64,000 nt of DNA from an uncultured Massilia sp. GTDB taxonomy: Bacteria; Pseudomonadota; Gammaproteobacteria; Burkholderiales; Burkholderiaceae. Position numbers and translations under genes: made by a program. Location: assembly GCA_946481275.1 (NCBI GenBank), contig CAMLMV010000013.1:62001-126000 (forward strand), given 5' to 3'. The notes under the pieces were generated by a model that saw nothing but the letters and a program-made list of their open reading frames with translations, was not told the origin of the DNA and made no database searches. Below are positions 1 through 8,945 of this stretch, in pieces; positions within the stretch are counted from its first letter, which is position 1; each line of letters starts with the position of its first letter.

Positions 1-2
1 CC

Positions 3-965
3 GGCTGCGGCAAGACCACGCTGCTGCGCATCATCGCCGGTCTCGAATTCCCGGATGCGGGCCGCGTGCTGCTCGATGGCGACGACGCGTCGAACCGCCA
101 CGTGCGCGAGCGCCAGGTCGGCTTCGTGTTCCAGCATTACGCGCTGTTCAAGCACATGACCGTGTTCGAGAACGTGGCCTTCGGCCTGCGCGTGAAGCCG
201 CGCAAGGAACGCCCGTCCGAAGCCGTGATCCGCGAGAAGGTGAAAAAGCTGCTGGAGCTCGTGCAGCTGGACTGGATCGCCGACCGCTATCCGCCGCAAC
301 TGTCCGGCGGCCAGCGCCAGCGCATCGCCCTTGCGCGCGCACTCGCCGTGGAGCCGCGCGTGCTGTTGCTCGACGAACCGTTCGGCGCGCTCGACGCCAA
401 GGTGCGCAAGGAACTGCGCCGCTGGCTGCGCCAGCTGCACGACGAGCTGCACGTGACGTCGATCTTCGTCACCCACGACCAGGAAGAGGCGCTCGAAGTG
501 GCGGACCAGGTCGTCCTGATGAACAAGGGCCACATCGAGCAGCTGGGTACGCCGGGCGACGTGTACAACCACCCGGCGTCGCCGTTCGTCTACGGCTTCC
601 TGGGCAACGTCAACCTGTTCCACGGCCGCGTCAACGACGGCGTGCTGGCCAGCGGCGACGCCACGTTCCACGCGCCGCAGTATGCCGATGTGAAGAACGG
701 CGAAGGCATCGCCTACGTCCGTCCCCACGACCTCGATGTCGAGCGCTATGTCGCAGGCGGGGAGGGCGTCGCCGTGAAACTGCGTCGCGCGCACGCGATC
801 GGCCCGCTGGCCCAGCTGGATCTGGAGCGCGCCGACAATTCCCAGATCATCGAAGCCGTCATCCCCAACGAGCGCTACCGCGAGCTGGGACTGCGCGACG
901 GCGAGACGCTGCTGGTGAAACCCCGGCGCATGCACGTATTCGTGGACCAAGGAGCCGATATATGA
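3..965 (+). CDS. cysA: Sulfate/thiosulfate ABC transporter ATP-binding protein CysA (5' end outside window)
   Basis: This is the ATPase that powers sulfate/thiosulfate import through CysTW with a periplasmic binding protein. The frame is already open at the window edge, inside the Walker A motif (GCGKTT at positions 3-20), so about 35-40 N-terminal residues are missing. Visible motifs are the Q-loop (FVFQHYALF), the ABC signature LSGGQRQR, Walker [12 protein letters not shown], and the switch His in [13 protein letters not shown]-like C-terminal regulatory domain follows. The stop overlaps the next gene's start by 4 bp (ATGA), so the two are probably co-translated. The subfamily call rests on overall resemblance and on the adjacent CysB-type regulator. 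Confidence 0.88.
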   Translation, partial: GCGKTTLLRIIAGLEFPDAGRVLLDGDDASNRHVRERQVGFVFQHYALFKHMTVFENVAFGLRVKPRKERPSEAVIREKVKKLLELVQLDWIADRYPPQLSGGQRQRIALARALAVEPRVLLLDEPFGALDAKVRKELRRWLRQLHDELHVTSIFVTHDQEEALEVADQVVLMNKGHIEQLGTPGDVYNHPASPFVYGFLGNVNLFHGRVNDGVLASGDATFHAPQYADVKNGEGIAYVRPHDLDVERYVAGGEGVAVKLRRAHAIGPLAQLDLERADNSQIIEAVIPNERYRELGLRDGETLLVKPRRMHVFVDQGADI

Positions 966-1894
966 ATTTCCAGCAGTTGCGTTCGGTGCGCGAAGCGGCG
1001 CGCCGTAATTTCAACCTGACCGACGTGGCCAATGCCCTGTTCACGTCGCAGCCGGGCGTGTCGCGCCAGATCCGCGAGCTGGAGGACGAACTGGGCGTCG
1101 TCATCTTCGAGCGCAACGGCAAGCGCCTGACCGGACTCACGGATCCGGGCAAGGGCATCCTGAAGATCATCGAACGCCTGCTCGTCGAAGCGGAAAACCT
1201 GCAGCAGGCCAGCAGCGAATACGCCGCGCAGGACAGCGGCACGCTGACGGTCGCCGTCACCCACACGCAGGCGCGCTACGCGCTGCCGCAGGTGGTGCAG
1301 GCGTTCCGCACGGCGTTCCCGGGCGTGCGCATCGCCCTGCAGCAGAGCGCGCCGGAACACATCGCCGAATGGGTGCTGTCGGGCCGCGCCGACATCGGCA
1401 TCGCGACGGAAGGTTTGTCGACGTTCCCCGACCTCGTGTCGTTCCCGTGCTACCGCTGGAGCCACCTCGTCGTCGTGCCGGACGGCCATCCGCTGCTGCA
1501 GCAGTCGCCCATCAAACTCTCCGACCTGGCCGAGTTCCCGCTGATCACGTACGACGTGGGCTTTACCGGCCGCAGCCACATCGACGCGGCCTTCGCCGCG
1601 GCAGGCGTGAGCCCGGACATCATGTTGACGGCGATGGATTCGGACGTCATCAAGCAGTATGTGTCGCTGGGGATGGGTGTCGGTATTGTCGCCTCGATGG
1701 CGTTCGACCACGGCCGCGACCGCGGGCTGCGTGCGATCGAGTCGTCGCATTTGTTCGCGCCGAACGTGACGCGTCTTGCGGTGCGCCGCGGTGCCTACCT
1801 GCGTGCGTATGCGTATGACTTCATCGAGCGCTTCGCGCAGGGCTTTACCAGGACGGATATCGAGAAGGCGCTGCATCCCGCCGTCCCGGAATAA
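962..1894 (+). CDS. CysB/Cbl-type LysR transcriptional regulator of sulfur assimilation
   Basis: A 310-residue LysR-family regulator. It has an N-terminal winged helix-turn-helix (about residues 1-60, with the typical [18 protein letters not shown] recognition segment) and a periplasmic-binding-protein-like effector domain. The stretch around residue 99 ([11 protein letters not shown]) is characteristic of CysB/Cbl, whose effectors are O-acetylserine/N-acetylserine or adenosine phosphosulfate. The gene overlaps cysA by ATGA and so probably ends the sulfate-uptake operon. It could be cysB or its paralogue cbl; the sequence alone does not decide. It converges on pyrD with a 6 bp gap and I see no clear terminator between them. 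Confidence 0.88.
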   Translation: MNFQQLRSVREAARRNFNLTDVANALFTSQPGVSRQIRELEDELGVVIFERNGKRLTGLTDPGKGILKIIERLLVEAENLQQASSEYAAQDSGTLTVAVTHTQARYALPQVVQAFRTAFPGVRIALQQSAPEHIAEWVLSGRADIGIATEGLSTFPDLVSFPCYRWSHLVVVPDGHPLLQQSPIKLSDLAEFPLITYDVGFTGRSHIDAAFAAAGVSPDIMLTAMDSDVIKQYVSLGMGVGIVASMAFDHGRDRGLRAIESSHLFAPNVTRLAVRRGAYLRAYAYDFIERFAQGFTRTDIEKALHPAVPE

Positions 1895-1900
1895 GTCCAG

Positions 1901-2941
1901 TTAGCGGGCGCGCAACGCGTCCGCGCACTCGCGCACGAGCGCGGGTCCGCGGTAGATCAGGCCGCTATACAACTGCACGAGCTGGGCGCCCGCATCGATC
2001 TTCGCCTTCGCATCGCGTCCGCTCATGATGCCGCCCACGCCGATGATCGGCACGGCGTTGCCGACTTCCACCTTCAGCGCACGGATCACGATGGTCGACT
2101 GTTCGAACACGGGCGCGCCCGACAGGCCGCCCTGTTCGGCCGCATGGCGCATGCCTTCCACGTCGCGGCGGGCCAGCGTGGTATTGGTGGCGATCACGCC
2201 GTCGATGCCGTGGCGGACGAGGGCGCCACCGATGTTGCGGATCTGGTCGCCATCGACGTCCGGCGCGATCTTCAGCGCCAGCGGCACGTAGTGGCCGTGC
2301 TTGTCGGCCAGGCGCGACTGTTCTTCCTTCAACCGCGACAGCAGCGCATCCAGTTCCGAGGCGCCCTGCAGCTGGCGCAGGTTCTTCGTATTCGGCGACG
2401 AGATGTTGACGGTGACGTAGCTGGCGTACGGATACACCTTTTGCAGGCACGTCACGTAATCGTCGGCCGCGCGCTCGATGGGCGTGTCGGCGTTCTTGCC
2501 GATGTTCAGGCCCAGCACGCCCTGGCGTTCCTGGTAGAAGCGCGACGCCTGGACGTTGGCGACGAAGGCGTCGACGCCGCCGTTGTTGAAGCCCATGCGG
2601 TTGATGATGCCGCGCGCGGCCGGCAGGCGGAACATGCGCGGGCGCGGGTTGCCGGGCTGGGCGCGCGGCGTCACGGTGCCGATCTCGATCGAGCCGAAAC
2701 CGAGCGCGGCCAGGCCGTCGATGTAGGCGCCGTCCTTGTCCAGGCCGGCAGCCAGGCCGACCGGGTTCGGGAACGTGATGCCCATGACCGTGCGCGGATC
2801 GGGTTTCGGTTTGCGGACGACGCCCGTCAATCCCAGCGCGGCGGCGCGGCGCAGGGCGGGGAGCGTGACGTTGTGGGCCGTTTCGGGGTCGAGGGAGAAC
2901 AGCAGCGGGCGGGCGAGGGCGTACAGGAGTTTGTCGGACAT
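1901..2941 (-). CDS. pyrD: Dihydroorotate dehydrogenase (quinone), class 2
   Basis: This enzyme oxidises dihydroorotate to orotate in pyrimidine synthesis and passes electrons to the quinone pool at the inner membrane. The 346-residue protein has the class 2 N-terminal amphipathic segment ([19 protein letters not shown]). It also has the FMN barrel motifs [15 protein letters not shown] and the catalytic-Ser loop NISSPNT, and a C-terminal phosphate-binding segment (IIGVGGI). It is last in a minus-strand group after a NUDIX gene, aat and bpt, 67 bp behind bpt. The length matches the family and nothing looks unusual. Confidence 0.96.
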   Translation of the reverse strand: MSDKLLYALARPLLFSLDPETAHNVTLPALRRAAALGLTGVVRKPKPDPRTVMGITFPNPVGLAAGLDKDGAYIDGLAALGFGSIEIGTVTPRAQPGNPRPRMFRLPAARGIINRMGFNNGGVDAFVANVQASRFYQERQGVLGLNIGKNADTPIERAADDYVTCLQKVYPYASYVTVNISSPNTKNLRQLQGASELDALLSRLKEEQSRLADKHGHYVPLALKIAPDVDGDQIRNIGGALVRHGIDGVIATNTTLARRDVEGMRHAAEQGGLSGAPVFEQSTIVIRALKVEVGNAVPIIGVGGIMSGRDAKAKIDAGAQLVQLYSGLIYRGPALVRECADALRAR

Positions 2942-3008
2942 GATCGGCTATCGAGGATTGGGCGACATTTTACCTTGTGTGGGAGTAATGTCGCAGTTTC
3001 GCCGCCGC

Positions 3009-3737
3009 TCACCGGTCCAATACACCCCACACGCCGTCAATACGGGCTTCCAGCGGCTTGAAATTGATCTTGTACGCCATCTTCGGACTCTGCTCGATCC
3101 AGTAACCGAGGTAGACATAGGGCAGGCCCAGTTCGCGCGCCTGGCCGATCTGCCACATCACGTTGTATGTGCCAAAGGAGGCGCCGGCCACGTCCGGGTC
3201 GAAGAACGTGTAGACGGACGACAGGCCGTCCGACAGCACGTCGATGATCGACACCATGCGGAGCGTCCCGTCCGGTTCGCGGAATTCCACGAGGCGCGTG
3301 TTGACGCGGCTCTGCAGCAGGAATTGCGCGTACTGGTCGCGGCTGTCCTGGTCCATGCCGCCGCCCACGTGGCGCGTGGTCTGGTAGCGCAGGTACAGCG
3401 CATAGTGCTCGTCCGAGAACGACAGGTTGGCCACCATCGCCGTGAGGTCCTCGTGGCGCTTCCACGCGCGCCGCTGGCTGCGGTTGGGCATGAAGCGCTC
3501 GGCGGCCACGCGCACGGGGATGCAGGCCCGGCAGCCGTCGCAATAGGGACGGTAGGTGAAGATGCCGCTGCGGCGGAAACCGTTGCGCACGAGTTCCGAA
3601 TACACGTCCGCATTGATCAGGTGCGACGGCGTGGCGACCTGCGAGCGGGCCTGCCGTGCGTCGAGGTAGCTGCAAGGGTACGGTGCCGTCGTATAGAACT
3701 GCAGCGTGGAAAATGGCAGATCATTCAGGTGCGTCAT
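3009..3737 (-). CDS. bpt: Aspartate/glutamate leucyltransferase (bacterial N-end rule)
   Basis: This protein transfers leucine from Leu-tRNA to N-terminal Asp or Glu of proteins, marking them for ClpS/ClpAP degradation. It has 242 residues, the usual Bpt length. It carries the ATE1-like N-terminal segment with paired cysteines in [13 protein letters not shown] (about residues 69-81) and the C-terminal [22 protein letters not shown] block typical of arginyltransferase-related enzymes. It lies directly downstream of aat, the other bacterial N-end-rule transferase, and upstream of pyrD. The aat-bpt pairing supports the assignment. Confidence 0.95.
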   Translation of the reverse strand: MTHLNDLPFSTLQFYTTAPYPCSYLDARQARSQVATPSHLINADVYSELVRNGFRRSGIFTYRPYCDGCRACIPVRVAAERFMPNRSQRRAWKRHEDLTAMVANLSFSDEHYALYLRYQTTRHVGGGMDQDSRDQYAQFLLQSRVNTRLVEFREPDGTLRMVSIIDVLSDGLSSVYTFFDPDVAGASFGTYNVMWQIGQARELGLPYVYLGYWIEQSPKMAYKINFKPLEARIDGVWGVLDR

Positions 3738-3798
3738 GCAAAGCTCTCGGAACGACGTGTGTTGAACCCATTGTAGCCAAAGACGGCGCCGCGCACCG

Positions 3799-4521
3799 TT
3801 AGGTGGTCAACGGTGACGCGACTTCCCAGCGTTCGATCGGCGGTTCCTGGATCGCCTGGCGCAGGTGCTGCAGGAAATCCCGGCGCGGGATCGGCACGGC
3901 GCCCAGCGAAGCCAGGTGGCCCGTCTCCTGCTGGCAGTCGACCATTTTCACGCCGTGGCTGCGCAGGAAGGCGACGAGGTAGGCCAGCGCGACCTTCGAC
4001 GCGTCCGACACGCGCGCGAACATCGATTCGCCGTAGAACATGCGGCCGATGCAGACGCCATAGGCGCCGCCGACCAGCTCGCCGTCCAGCCACACCTCGG
4101 ACGAGTGCGCATAGCCCATGCGGTGCAGGCCCGTGTAGCCGGCGATGATGTCTTCCGAGATCCACGTGCCCGGCCCGTCCTTGCGGGGCGCGGCGCAGGC
4201 GCGCATCACGGCTTCGAAGGCGCTGTCGAAGCGCACGACCCACGGTCCGCCGGCCTGGCGGCTGCGCTCGATCTTGCGCAGCGTCTTTTTCAGGCTTTCG
4301 CTGACCTTGAAGCGGTCGGTGTACAGCACCATGCGCGGATCGGTGCTCCACCAGAGGATCGGCTGGCCCTCCGAGAACCACGGGAAGATGCCGTTCCGGT
4401 ACGCCTGCAGCAGGCGTTGCGGCGAGAGGTCCGCCCCGGCCGCGAGCAGGCCCGGCGCGTCGGTCGTCAACGCTTCGGACACGTCGGGAAACGGCGTATG
4501 GGCCTCGAGCCAGGGAATCAT
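3799..4521 (-). CDS. aat: Leucyl/phenylalanyl-tRNA-protein transferase
   Basis: Aat adds Leu or Phe from aminoacyl-tRNA to proteins with N-terminal Arg or Lys, making N-degrons. I start the gene at the ATG complementary to 4519-4521 ([14 protein letters not shown]). The open frame continues further upstream, but that part overlaps the NUDIX gene in another frame and looks non-coding. The 240-residue product shows the family motifs [61 protein letters not shown] and the catalytic-site region [14 protein letters not shown]. It sits 14 bp after the NUDIX gene and about 60 bp before bpt. Confidence 0.95.
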   Translation of the reverse strand: MIPWLEAHTPFPDVSEALTTDAPGLLAAGADLSPQRLLQAYRNGIFPWFSEGQPILWWSTDPRMVLYTDRFKVSESLKKTLRKIERSRQAGGPWVVRFDSAFEAVMRACAAPRKDGPGTWISEDIIAGYTGLHRMGYAHSSEVWLDGELVGGAYGVCIGRMFYGESMFARVSDASKVALAYLVAFLRSHGVKMVDCQQETGHLASLGAVPIPRRDFLQHLRQAIQEPPIERWEVASPLTT

Positions 4522-4535
4522 CGTCGTACGTCGTG

Positions 4536-5120
4536 TCAGTCGGGTTGGACGGGCGCCCGCATCGGACCCGCGATGTCGCGGGTATGGAATCCATAGGTGC
4601 CGCCGGCCTCGCGCATCTGCGCGCGGTCGGCGAAGAACAGTTCGAGCGTCGTGCGGATCGTGGGGAAGGCCAGGTCGGCCCACGGGATCTCGGCTTCGCT
4701 GAACAATTGCACGTCCAGGCTTTCGATGCCCGGGGCAAAGTCCAGGTCGACGAGGCGCGCGAGGTAGAACAGGTGGACCTGGTGCACGTGCACGACGTTC
4801 AGCAGGGTGAACAGGCTGCCCAGCTCGATGTTGGCGCCCGCTTCCTCTTCCGTTTCGCGCGCGGCGGCCGCGCTCGTGGTCTCGCCGTTCTCCATGAAAC
4901 CGGCCGGCAGCGTCCAGTAGCCGTAGCGGGGCTCGATGGCGCGCTTGCACAGCAGGACCTTGAGTTCGCCGTCCTGTTCCCACACGGGGATCGAACCGAT
5001 CACCATCTTCGGGTTCTGGTAGTGGATCGTGCCGCAATGGGTGCACACGAACCGTGGACGGTTGTCGCCTTCGGGGATGGCCACCGTGACCGGGTGGGCG
5101 CACTCGGAGCAGAATTTCAT
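4536..5120 (-). CDS. NUDIX hydrolase with N-terminal zinc ribbon (NudC-like architecture)
   Basis: A 194-residue NUDIX-family pyrophosphohydrolase. The N-terminus has a four-cysteine zinc ribbon (C4, C7, C26, C29), followed by the NUDIX fold. The Nudix box lies around residues 75-97: GFMENGE, then RETEEEAG, with all metal-binding glutamates present. This layout resembles a shortened NudC (NAD/ADP-ribose-type substrates), but the substrate cannot be read from the sequence. It is the first gene of a run with aat, bpt and pyrD. Start at the ATG complementary to 5118-5120; the purine-rich stretch upstream is only a weak ribosome site. Confidence 0.88.
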   Translation of the reverse strand: MKFCSECAHPVTVAIPEGDNRPRFVCTHCGTIHYQNPKMVIGSIPVWEQDGELKVLLCKRAIEPRYGYWTLPAGFMENGETTSAAAARETEEEAGANIELGSLFTLLNVVHVHQVHLFYLARLVDLDFAPGIESLDVQLFSEAEIPWADLAFPTIRTTLELFFADRAQMREAGGTYGFHTRDIAGPMRAPVQPD

Positions 5121-5250
5121 AGGAAGCGGATAAATTAAGTTGCCCTTACTTTACCACTGTATTGAGGGCGGCTGGGCCGCAATCCGCCGGCGCTTCGCGC
5201 CCCGGCGGAGGCGGCTTATGCTGCGATCCGGGGGCGCCGGAGAACTGCGA

Positions 5251-5279
5251 TTGCCTAAAGTGCGGAAGGTGCGTATAAT
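5251..5279 (+). promoter_or_regulatory. Sigma-70 promoter of the initiator tRNA gene
   Basis: TTGCCT (5251-5256) and a perfect TATAAT (5274-5279) are separated by 17 bp. The predicted transcription start near 5286 is about 7 nt before the mature tRNA 5' end. Confidence 0.8.
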
Positions 5280-5292
5280 ACGAATCATCAGA

Positions 5293-5369
5293 CGCGGGGT
5301 GGAGCAGTCTGGCAGCTCGTCGGGCTCATAACCCGAAGGTCACAGGTTCAAATCCTGTCCCCGCAACCA
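5293..5369 (+). tRNA. Initiator tRNA-fMet (anticodon CAT)
   Basis: A 77-nt tRNA including an encoded 3' CCA. The acceptor arms (CGCGGGG and CCCCGCA) leave a C1:A72 mismatch, and the anticodon stem carries the three G:C pairs (GGG/CCC) flanking CTCATAA. Both are hallmarks of bacterial initiator tRNA, so this is fMet rather than elongator Met. The anticodon is at 5327-5329. The T-arm (ACAGGTTCAAATCCTGT) is intact. It is a single-gene unit with its own promoter and terminator. Confidence 0.97.
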
Positions 5370-5375
5370 GATTCC

Positions 5376-5411
5376 AAAGCCGCTGATCCTGTTCCGGATC
5401 AGCGGCTTTTT
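5376..5411 (+). terminator. Intrinsic terminator of the tRNA-fMet gene
   Basis: A 14-bp perfect stem (5376-5389 with 5396-5409) and a 6-nt loop are followed by a T-run (5407-5411, then TCATTTTC). It starts 7 nt after the tRNA 3' end. Confidence 0.9.
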
Positions 5412-5517
5412 CATTTTCTTCCCCCGTTCGACCCGCCTCAAGCACGCCCGCGATCCTCGCAACGCCCGCCGCCCAGCCCGGTCGAAGCCTTCGACTGCAT
5501 TGCATGCGGAGTGAACG

Positions 5518-5940
5518 ATGATTACTGTGGAAGACATCAACGAGGCATGGGGCTGGACCGGCCTGAACGCCGTCGAGGTGCTGGGCGAGAACGCCTTCGG
5601 CAATCTGATCGTCCGCGACGAGGACGGCATGTACTGGCGCCTGTCGCCGCAGGACCTGCGGTGCGAACTGGTGGCCGAAGACCGCGCCGCCCTCGACGCC
5701 CTGTCGTACAACCAGGAATTCCTCGATGGCTGGTACATGCCGGAGCAGGTGCGCCTGGCCGAGACGGCCCTGGGCCCGCTGACGGCCGGCCGCAAGTATT
5801 GTCTGAAAATACCCAGTGCGCTGGGCGGGCACTACGGGCGCGACAACCTGGCCATGGTGCCCTTGCCCGAACTGATCCGGTTCGCGGGCGAAGGCGCCCA
5901 GCAGTTCGACGGGTTGCCGCGCTGGCAGGACTATCACTAG
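5518..5940 (+). CDS. DUF1851/Tdi1-type (T6SS immunity-like) protein
   Basis: A 140-residue soluble protein. Its C-terminal part (YCLKIPSALGG...NLAMVPLPELIRFAG...LP) resembles the C-terminal domain named after Tdi1, the immunity protein of the Agrobacterium T6SS DNase effector Tde1. The segment around residues 28-48 (GNLIVRDEDGMYWRLSP) matches the usual start of DUF1851 proteins. The start is supported by GGAG six bases upstream of the ATG. No effector, VgrG, PAAR or Rhs gene is nearby, so an immunity role is only family-based. It lies just after the tRNA-fMet terminator and converges on the next gene with a 3 bp gap. Confidence 0.72.
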   Translation: MITVEDINEAWGWTGLNAVEVLGENAFGNLIVRDEDGMYWRLSPQDLRCELVAEDRAALDALSYNQEFLDGWYMPEQVRLAETALGPLTAGRKYCLKIPSALGGHYGRDNLAMVPLPELIRFAGEGAQQFDGLPRWQDYH

Positions 5941-5943
5941 CAC

Positions 5944-6921
5944 CTAGAACCGGCGCAGCAGGCCGAACTGGAACAGGTCGCGGTCGTTCGTCTTGCGGAA
6001 GGTCTTGATGCGGTTGAAGTTGATGACGGCGCGTGTACGCGGCGAGAGCGCGCGCTCCGCCTGGAAGCTGACCAGGAGATTGGTGGCCGTGCGGTTGCCG
6101 TCGCGCCGGTTCGCGGCAAAATAGGGCCCGAGGCCGGCGCTCATCGACAACCGTGGCGTCACGGGCTGCACATACCACAGCTGCCCCGCGACGCCACGCC
6201 GGTCCACGTGCGCGCCGTCGTCGCCTTCGAACAGGAATTTGTAGCCGATGCCCCAGCGGTCCGCATATTGCCTGGCCTCGAGCACGGCGGCACGCGCTTC
6301 GTGCGAGCCGGGCACGTTCGTGAGCGCCCAGCCGAGCGTACCGCCGAACCAGAGATGCCCATCCGGCACGACGTCCGGCGCCGGCTCGGCCGGGCCGAAC
6401 TGCCGCCCCAGGCCCAGCACGAGTGCGTCCGACCGGTGCACGTGGCGCATGGCCGTGTGGTTGTAGCCCAGGCGCAGGTGGGTGCCGGGCGGCCCGGGCA
6501 CGGTAAGGCGCAGGCCGGCGCTGAGGAGCACGCCGAGGCGGGCATCGTCGATCTGGCGGCCGTTGATCGCGGTCGTGTTCATGCTCAGGTAAGGACCCGC
6601 GCCCAGCTCGCCCGTCCATGCGTGCGAAAAGCGGTGGGCGGCCAGCCATTGCAGCGCGAAGCCGTCGCGGTGGTTGTTGTCCGGATGGCCTTCGTTGTAA
6701 TGGACGAAGTCGATGCGCATGGCACCCTGCTCGCGTCCGGCGCGGACTTCGAACGTGCGTCCGCGCATCCACTGGTAACCGGTCGCATTGCCGCCGTAGA
6801 TGCGGCCATTGCCGAACGCGAGCGACAGGTAGGCGCCGCGGTCGTCGGGATCCGTGGTGCCGGCGCGGGCCAGGGCGGCGTGGACCAGCAGCACCGCCGC
6901 CAAGCACGTCTTCGCTTTCAT
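5944..6921 (-). CDS. Predicted outer-membrane beta-barrel protein of unknown function
   Basis: I start the gene at the ATG complementary to 6919-6921 (MKAKTCLAAVLL), which has GGAG six bases upstream and begins a signal peptide cleaved near ALARA. The frame is open further upstream. The mature protein alternates polar and hydrophobic residues throughout and ends in a terminal Phe (GLLRRF), the usual BAM insertion signal. The two halves look alike: each has a G-x-GPY strand and ends in an (N/Y)-rich strand followed by a GLGRQF/GLLRRF-type strand. This hints at a duplicated 8-strand unit. I cannot name a family with confidence. Confidence 0.65.
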   Translation of the reverse strand: MKAKTCLAAVLLVHAALARAGTTDPDDRGAYLSLAFGNGRIYGGNATGYQWMRGRTFEVRAGREQGAMRIDFVHYNEGHPDNNHRDGFALQWLAAHRFSHAWTGELGAGPYLSMNTTAINGRQIDDARLGVLLSAGLRLTVPGPPGTHLRLGYNHTAMRHVHRSDALVLGLGRQFGPAEPAPDVVPDGHLWFGGTLGWALTNVPGSHEARAAVLEARQYADRWGIGYKFLFEGDDGAHVDRRGVAGQLWYVQPVTPRLSMSAGLGPYFAANRRDGNRTATNLLVSFQAERALSPRTRAVINFNRIKTFRKTNDRDLFQFGLLRRF

Positions 6922-6999
6922 GATGATCTCCGCTTGTGTCGGGCTACGAGCAGTCTGGACAAGCGGGGCGGCCGCGCCTTGTGGCGGCACAAAGCGGCG

Positions 7000-7878
7000 T
7001 CAGCCGGCGGGCTGGTTCAGGCTGGCCCAGAGGTAGGCCGCGGCCATCGTGCGGTGCGGGCGGTAGGCTTCGAGAAACGCTTCGGCCTCGCGCATGCCGG
7101 GCCGCTCGCCGCCCGTCAGCCGGCCGATGGCGTTGCGCACGGCCACGTCGCCATGCAGCGAGCAATCCGCATAGCCCCAGCCGCGCAGCAGCGCATAGTT
7201 GACGGTCCACGGGCCGATGCCCTTGACTGCGAGCAGGCGCTCGCTCACGCCGGCGGGGTCGTCCGTGCGGTCCAGCGGCAGCGCGCCGTCGGCCACGAGG
7301 CGGGCGAAGCGCAGCAGTGTCTCCGCCTTTGCGCCGGAAAATTTTCGACTGGTCAGTTGCTCGAGATCGAGACGGGCTACGTCGGCCGCCTCCGGATAGC
7401 ACCACAGGCCGCTCGAATGCGGGCGGCCCGCGAGGCCGATGAACGTGCGGCGCAGGGAAATGGCGAACGGCAGGTTGATCTGCTGGCCGATGATGGCCCA
7501 CGTCAGCGCCTCGAACACGGTGGCGGACTGGATCACGCGCAGGCCCGGCTGGCGCGCGACGACGGGGCCGAGCAGCGGGTCGGCGCGCACGGCCTGTTCG
7601 AACGGCGCGGGATCGATGCGCAGGCCCAGCATGTTCACGAGGGCGTCGTGAACGGCATCTTCCGCCGGCGTACCATCGCCGGCGACGACGCACTCGGCGC
7701 GGTCCGCGTGCAGCGTGATGTCGAGTAGCGTCGGCACGCCGTCCAGCAGCACGCCCTTGCGGATGCGGCCGGCGTTCGCGTCGACGACTTCGGCCAGCGC
7801 ATCGGCATCGCGGCCGTGGAACGTATAAGCGTCCGCGTGGCGATAGCCGGCCGGCAGCGCGATCGTGCGGCGGCTCAT
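7000..7878 (-). CDS. DNA-3-methyladenine glycosylase II (AlkA-like)
   Basis: A 292-residue base-excision-repair glycosylase of the HhH-GPD superfamily. Visible are TVFEALTWAIIGQQINLPFA (the conserved first helix of the glycosylase core), the helix-hairpin-helix LLAVKGIGPWTVNYALLRG, and the catalytic Asp in DCSLHGDVAVRNAIGRL. Start is the ATG complementary to 7876-7878, which overlaps the end of the upstream transporter gene by 4 bp. The much longer open frame running further upstream is a shadow of that transporter. It lacks the N-terminal Ada methyltransferase domains seen in AlkA fusions. Confidence 0.88.
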   Translation of the reverse strand: MSRRTIALPAGYRHADAYTFHGRDADALAEVVDANAGRIRKGVLLDGVPTLLDITLHADRAECVVAGDGTPAEDAVHDALVNMLGLRIDPAPFEQAVRADPLLGPVVARQPGLRVIQSATVFEALTWAIIGQQINLPFAISLRRTFIGLAGRPHSSGLWCYPEAADVARLDLEQLTSRKFSGAKAETLLRFARLVADGALPLDRTDDPAGVSERLLAVKGIGPWTVNYALLRGWGYADCSLHGDVAVRNAIGRLTGGERPGMREAEAFLEAYRPHRTMAAAYLWASLNQPAG

Positions 7879-8771
7879 TTGCCGGATGCCGGCACGGGCG
7901 CGGCACGGCCGAAGCGGGGCGTGAAACCCGTCACGAACGCGGTGCCGACCAGGGTGATGACCGAGCCCACGATCGTGTACCAGCCGATCGCCTCGCCGAG
8001 GAACAGCGCGCCCCACAGGATGCCGAAGACGGGACTCAGGAACGTGACCGTCAGGGCGGACGTCGTGCCTACGTCCTCGATCAGTTTGAAGTACAGGATG
8101 TAGGCGATGCCGCTGCACAGTACGCCCAGTGCGATCACGGCGCCGACGATGCCCACGGTGGGCGCGCCGGCGGGCGGGAACAGGGGCAGGGCGGGCAGCA
8201 CCATCAGCGCGGACGTCCACATCGTGCCGTGCGCGTTGGCGAACGGCTCCACGCTTTTCGCGGTGCGCGCATACAGGCTCGCGACGCTGTAGCTCAACGC
8301 GGCCACCAGCGCGGCGGCGACGGCGAGGCCGGCGCCGGGGCGGCTCGTCGCGTGGTCGAAGCCGACGAGCAGCGCGACGCCGACGGTGCCCAGCACGAGG
8401 CCCAGCGCGGTGCGCGCGCGGATCGGCTGGCGTCCCCACACGGCGCCGAGCAGCGCGCCCCACATCGGCGCGGTCGCGTTCAGCACGGCCAGCACGGACG
8501 CCGGCAACGTGCGCGCCGCGAACGCGAACAGCAGGAACGGGAACGCGGAGTTGAAGAAGCCGAGGATGAAGTAATGCTTCCAGTGCGCGCGCAGCTCGAG
8601 GCGCTTCTTGAGGACGACGCCGACGATGGCCAGGAACAGCGCGGCGAACAGCACGCGGAATTCGATGAGCACTGCGGGGCCGAGCGTGGGCGCGCTGATG
8701 CGCATGAAGAGGAAGGAGCCGCCCCAGATGGAGGCGAGCACGATGAGGCGCAGCAGGTTGGCAGTGTTCAT
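7875..8771 (-). CDS. EamA/DMT-family metabolite transporter
   Basis: A 298-residue inner-membrane protein with about ten hydrophobic helices arranged as two EamA repeats. The first begins LIVLASIWGGSFLFMRI; the second is around SYSVASLYARTAK and ends AFVTGFTPRFG. Members export amino acids, sugars or other small metabolites; the substrate is not visible here. I start at MNTANLLRL (ATG complementary to 8769-8771) because the upstream in-frame extension is Ser/Arg/Pro-rich and non-membrane. The stop overlaps the downstream glycosylase start (ATGA), so the two genes are probably co-translated. Confidence 0.87.
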   Translation of the reverse strand: MNTANLLRLIVLASIWGGSFLFMRISAPTLGPAVLIEFRVLFAALFLAIVGVVLKKRLELRAHWKHYFILGFFNSAFPFLLFAFAARTLPASVLAVLNATAPMWGALLGAVWGRQPIRARTALGLVLGTVGVALLVGFDHATSRPGAGLAVAAALVAALSYSVASLYARTAKSVEPFANAHGTMWTSALMVLPALPLFPPAGAPTVGIVGAVIALGVLCSGIAYILYFKLIEDVGTTSALTVTFLSPVFGILWGALFLGEAIGWYTIVGSVITLVGTAFVTGFTPRFGRAAPVPASGK

Positions 8772-8895
8772 GGTTCCCGGGAGGATAGACGCAGGGGCTT
8801 CCCCGGCCTTCCCGTTTCTTGCGCTTGAATTGCGCGACGGGGCAGGGGAACTGGTAATGATACAAAAAGGCCGGGAACCCTGCCGGCGCCCCATG

Positions 8896-8918
8896 AAAAA
8901 GGGCCGCAAGCGCGGCCC
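8896..8918 (-). terminator. Intrinsic terminator after the M48-like gene
   Basis: Stem GGGCCGC/GCGGCCC (8901-8907 with 8912-8918), loop AAGC, then on the minus strand a T5 run (A5 at 8896-8900). It lies 27 bp past the stop of the M48-like lipoprotein gene. Confidence 0.82.
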
Positions 8919-8945
8919 CCGTCGATCATGCGCGTCTGCCGGCGC

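Noticed and set aside
3734..5103. Long minus-strand frames extending aat upstream into the NUDIX gene
   Set aside because: The extension overlaps the NUDIX gene in another frame and is Arg/Pro-rich; the real aat start is at 4521.
5293..5411. tRNA-fMet as an integration attachment site
   Set aside because: I found no integrase gene and no second copy of the tRNA 3' end in the window; what follows is the tRNA's own terminator.
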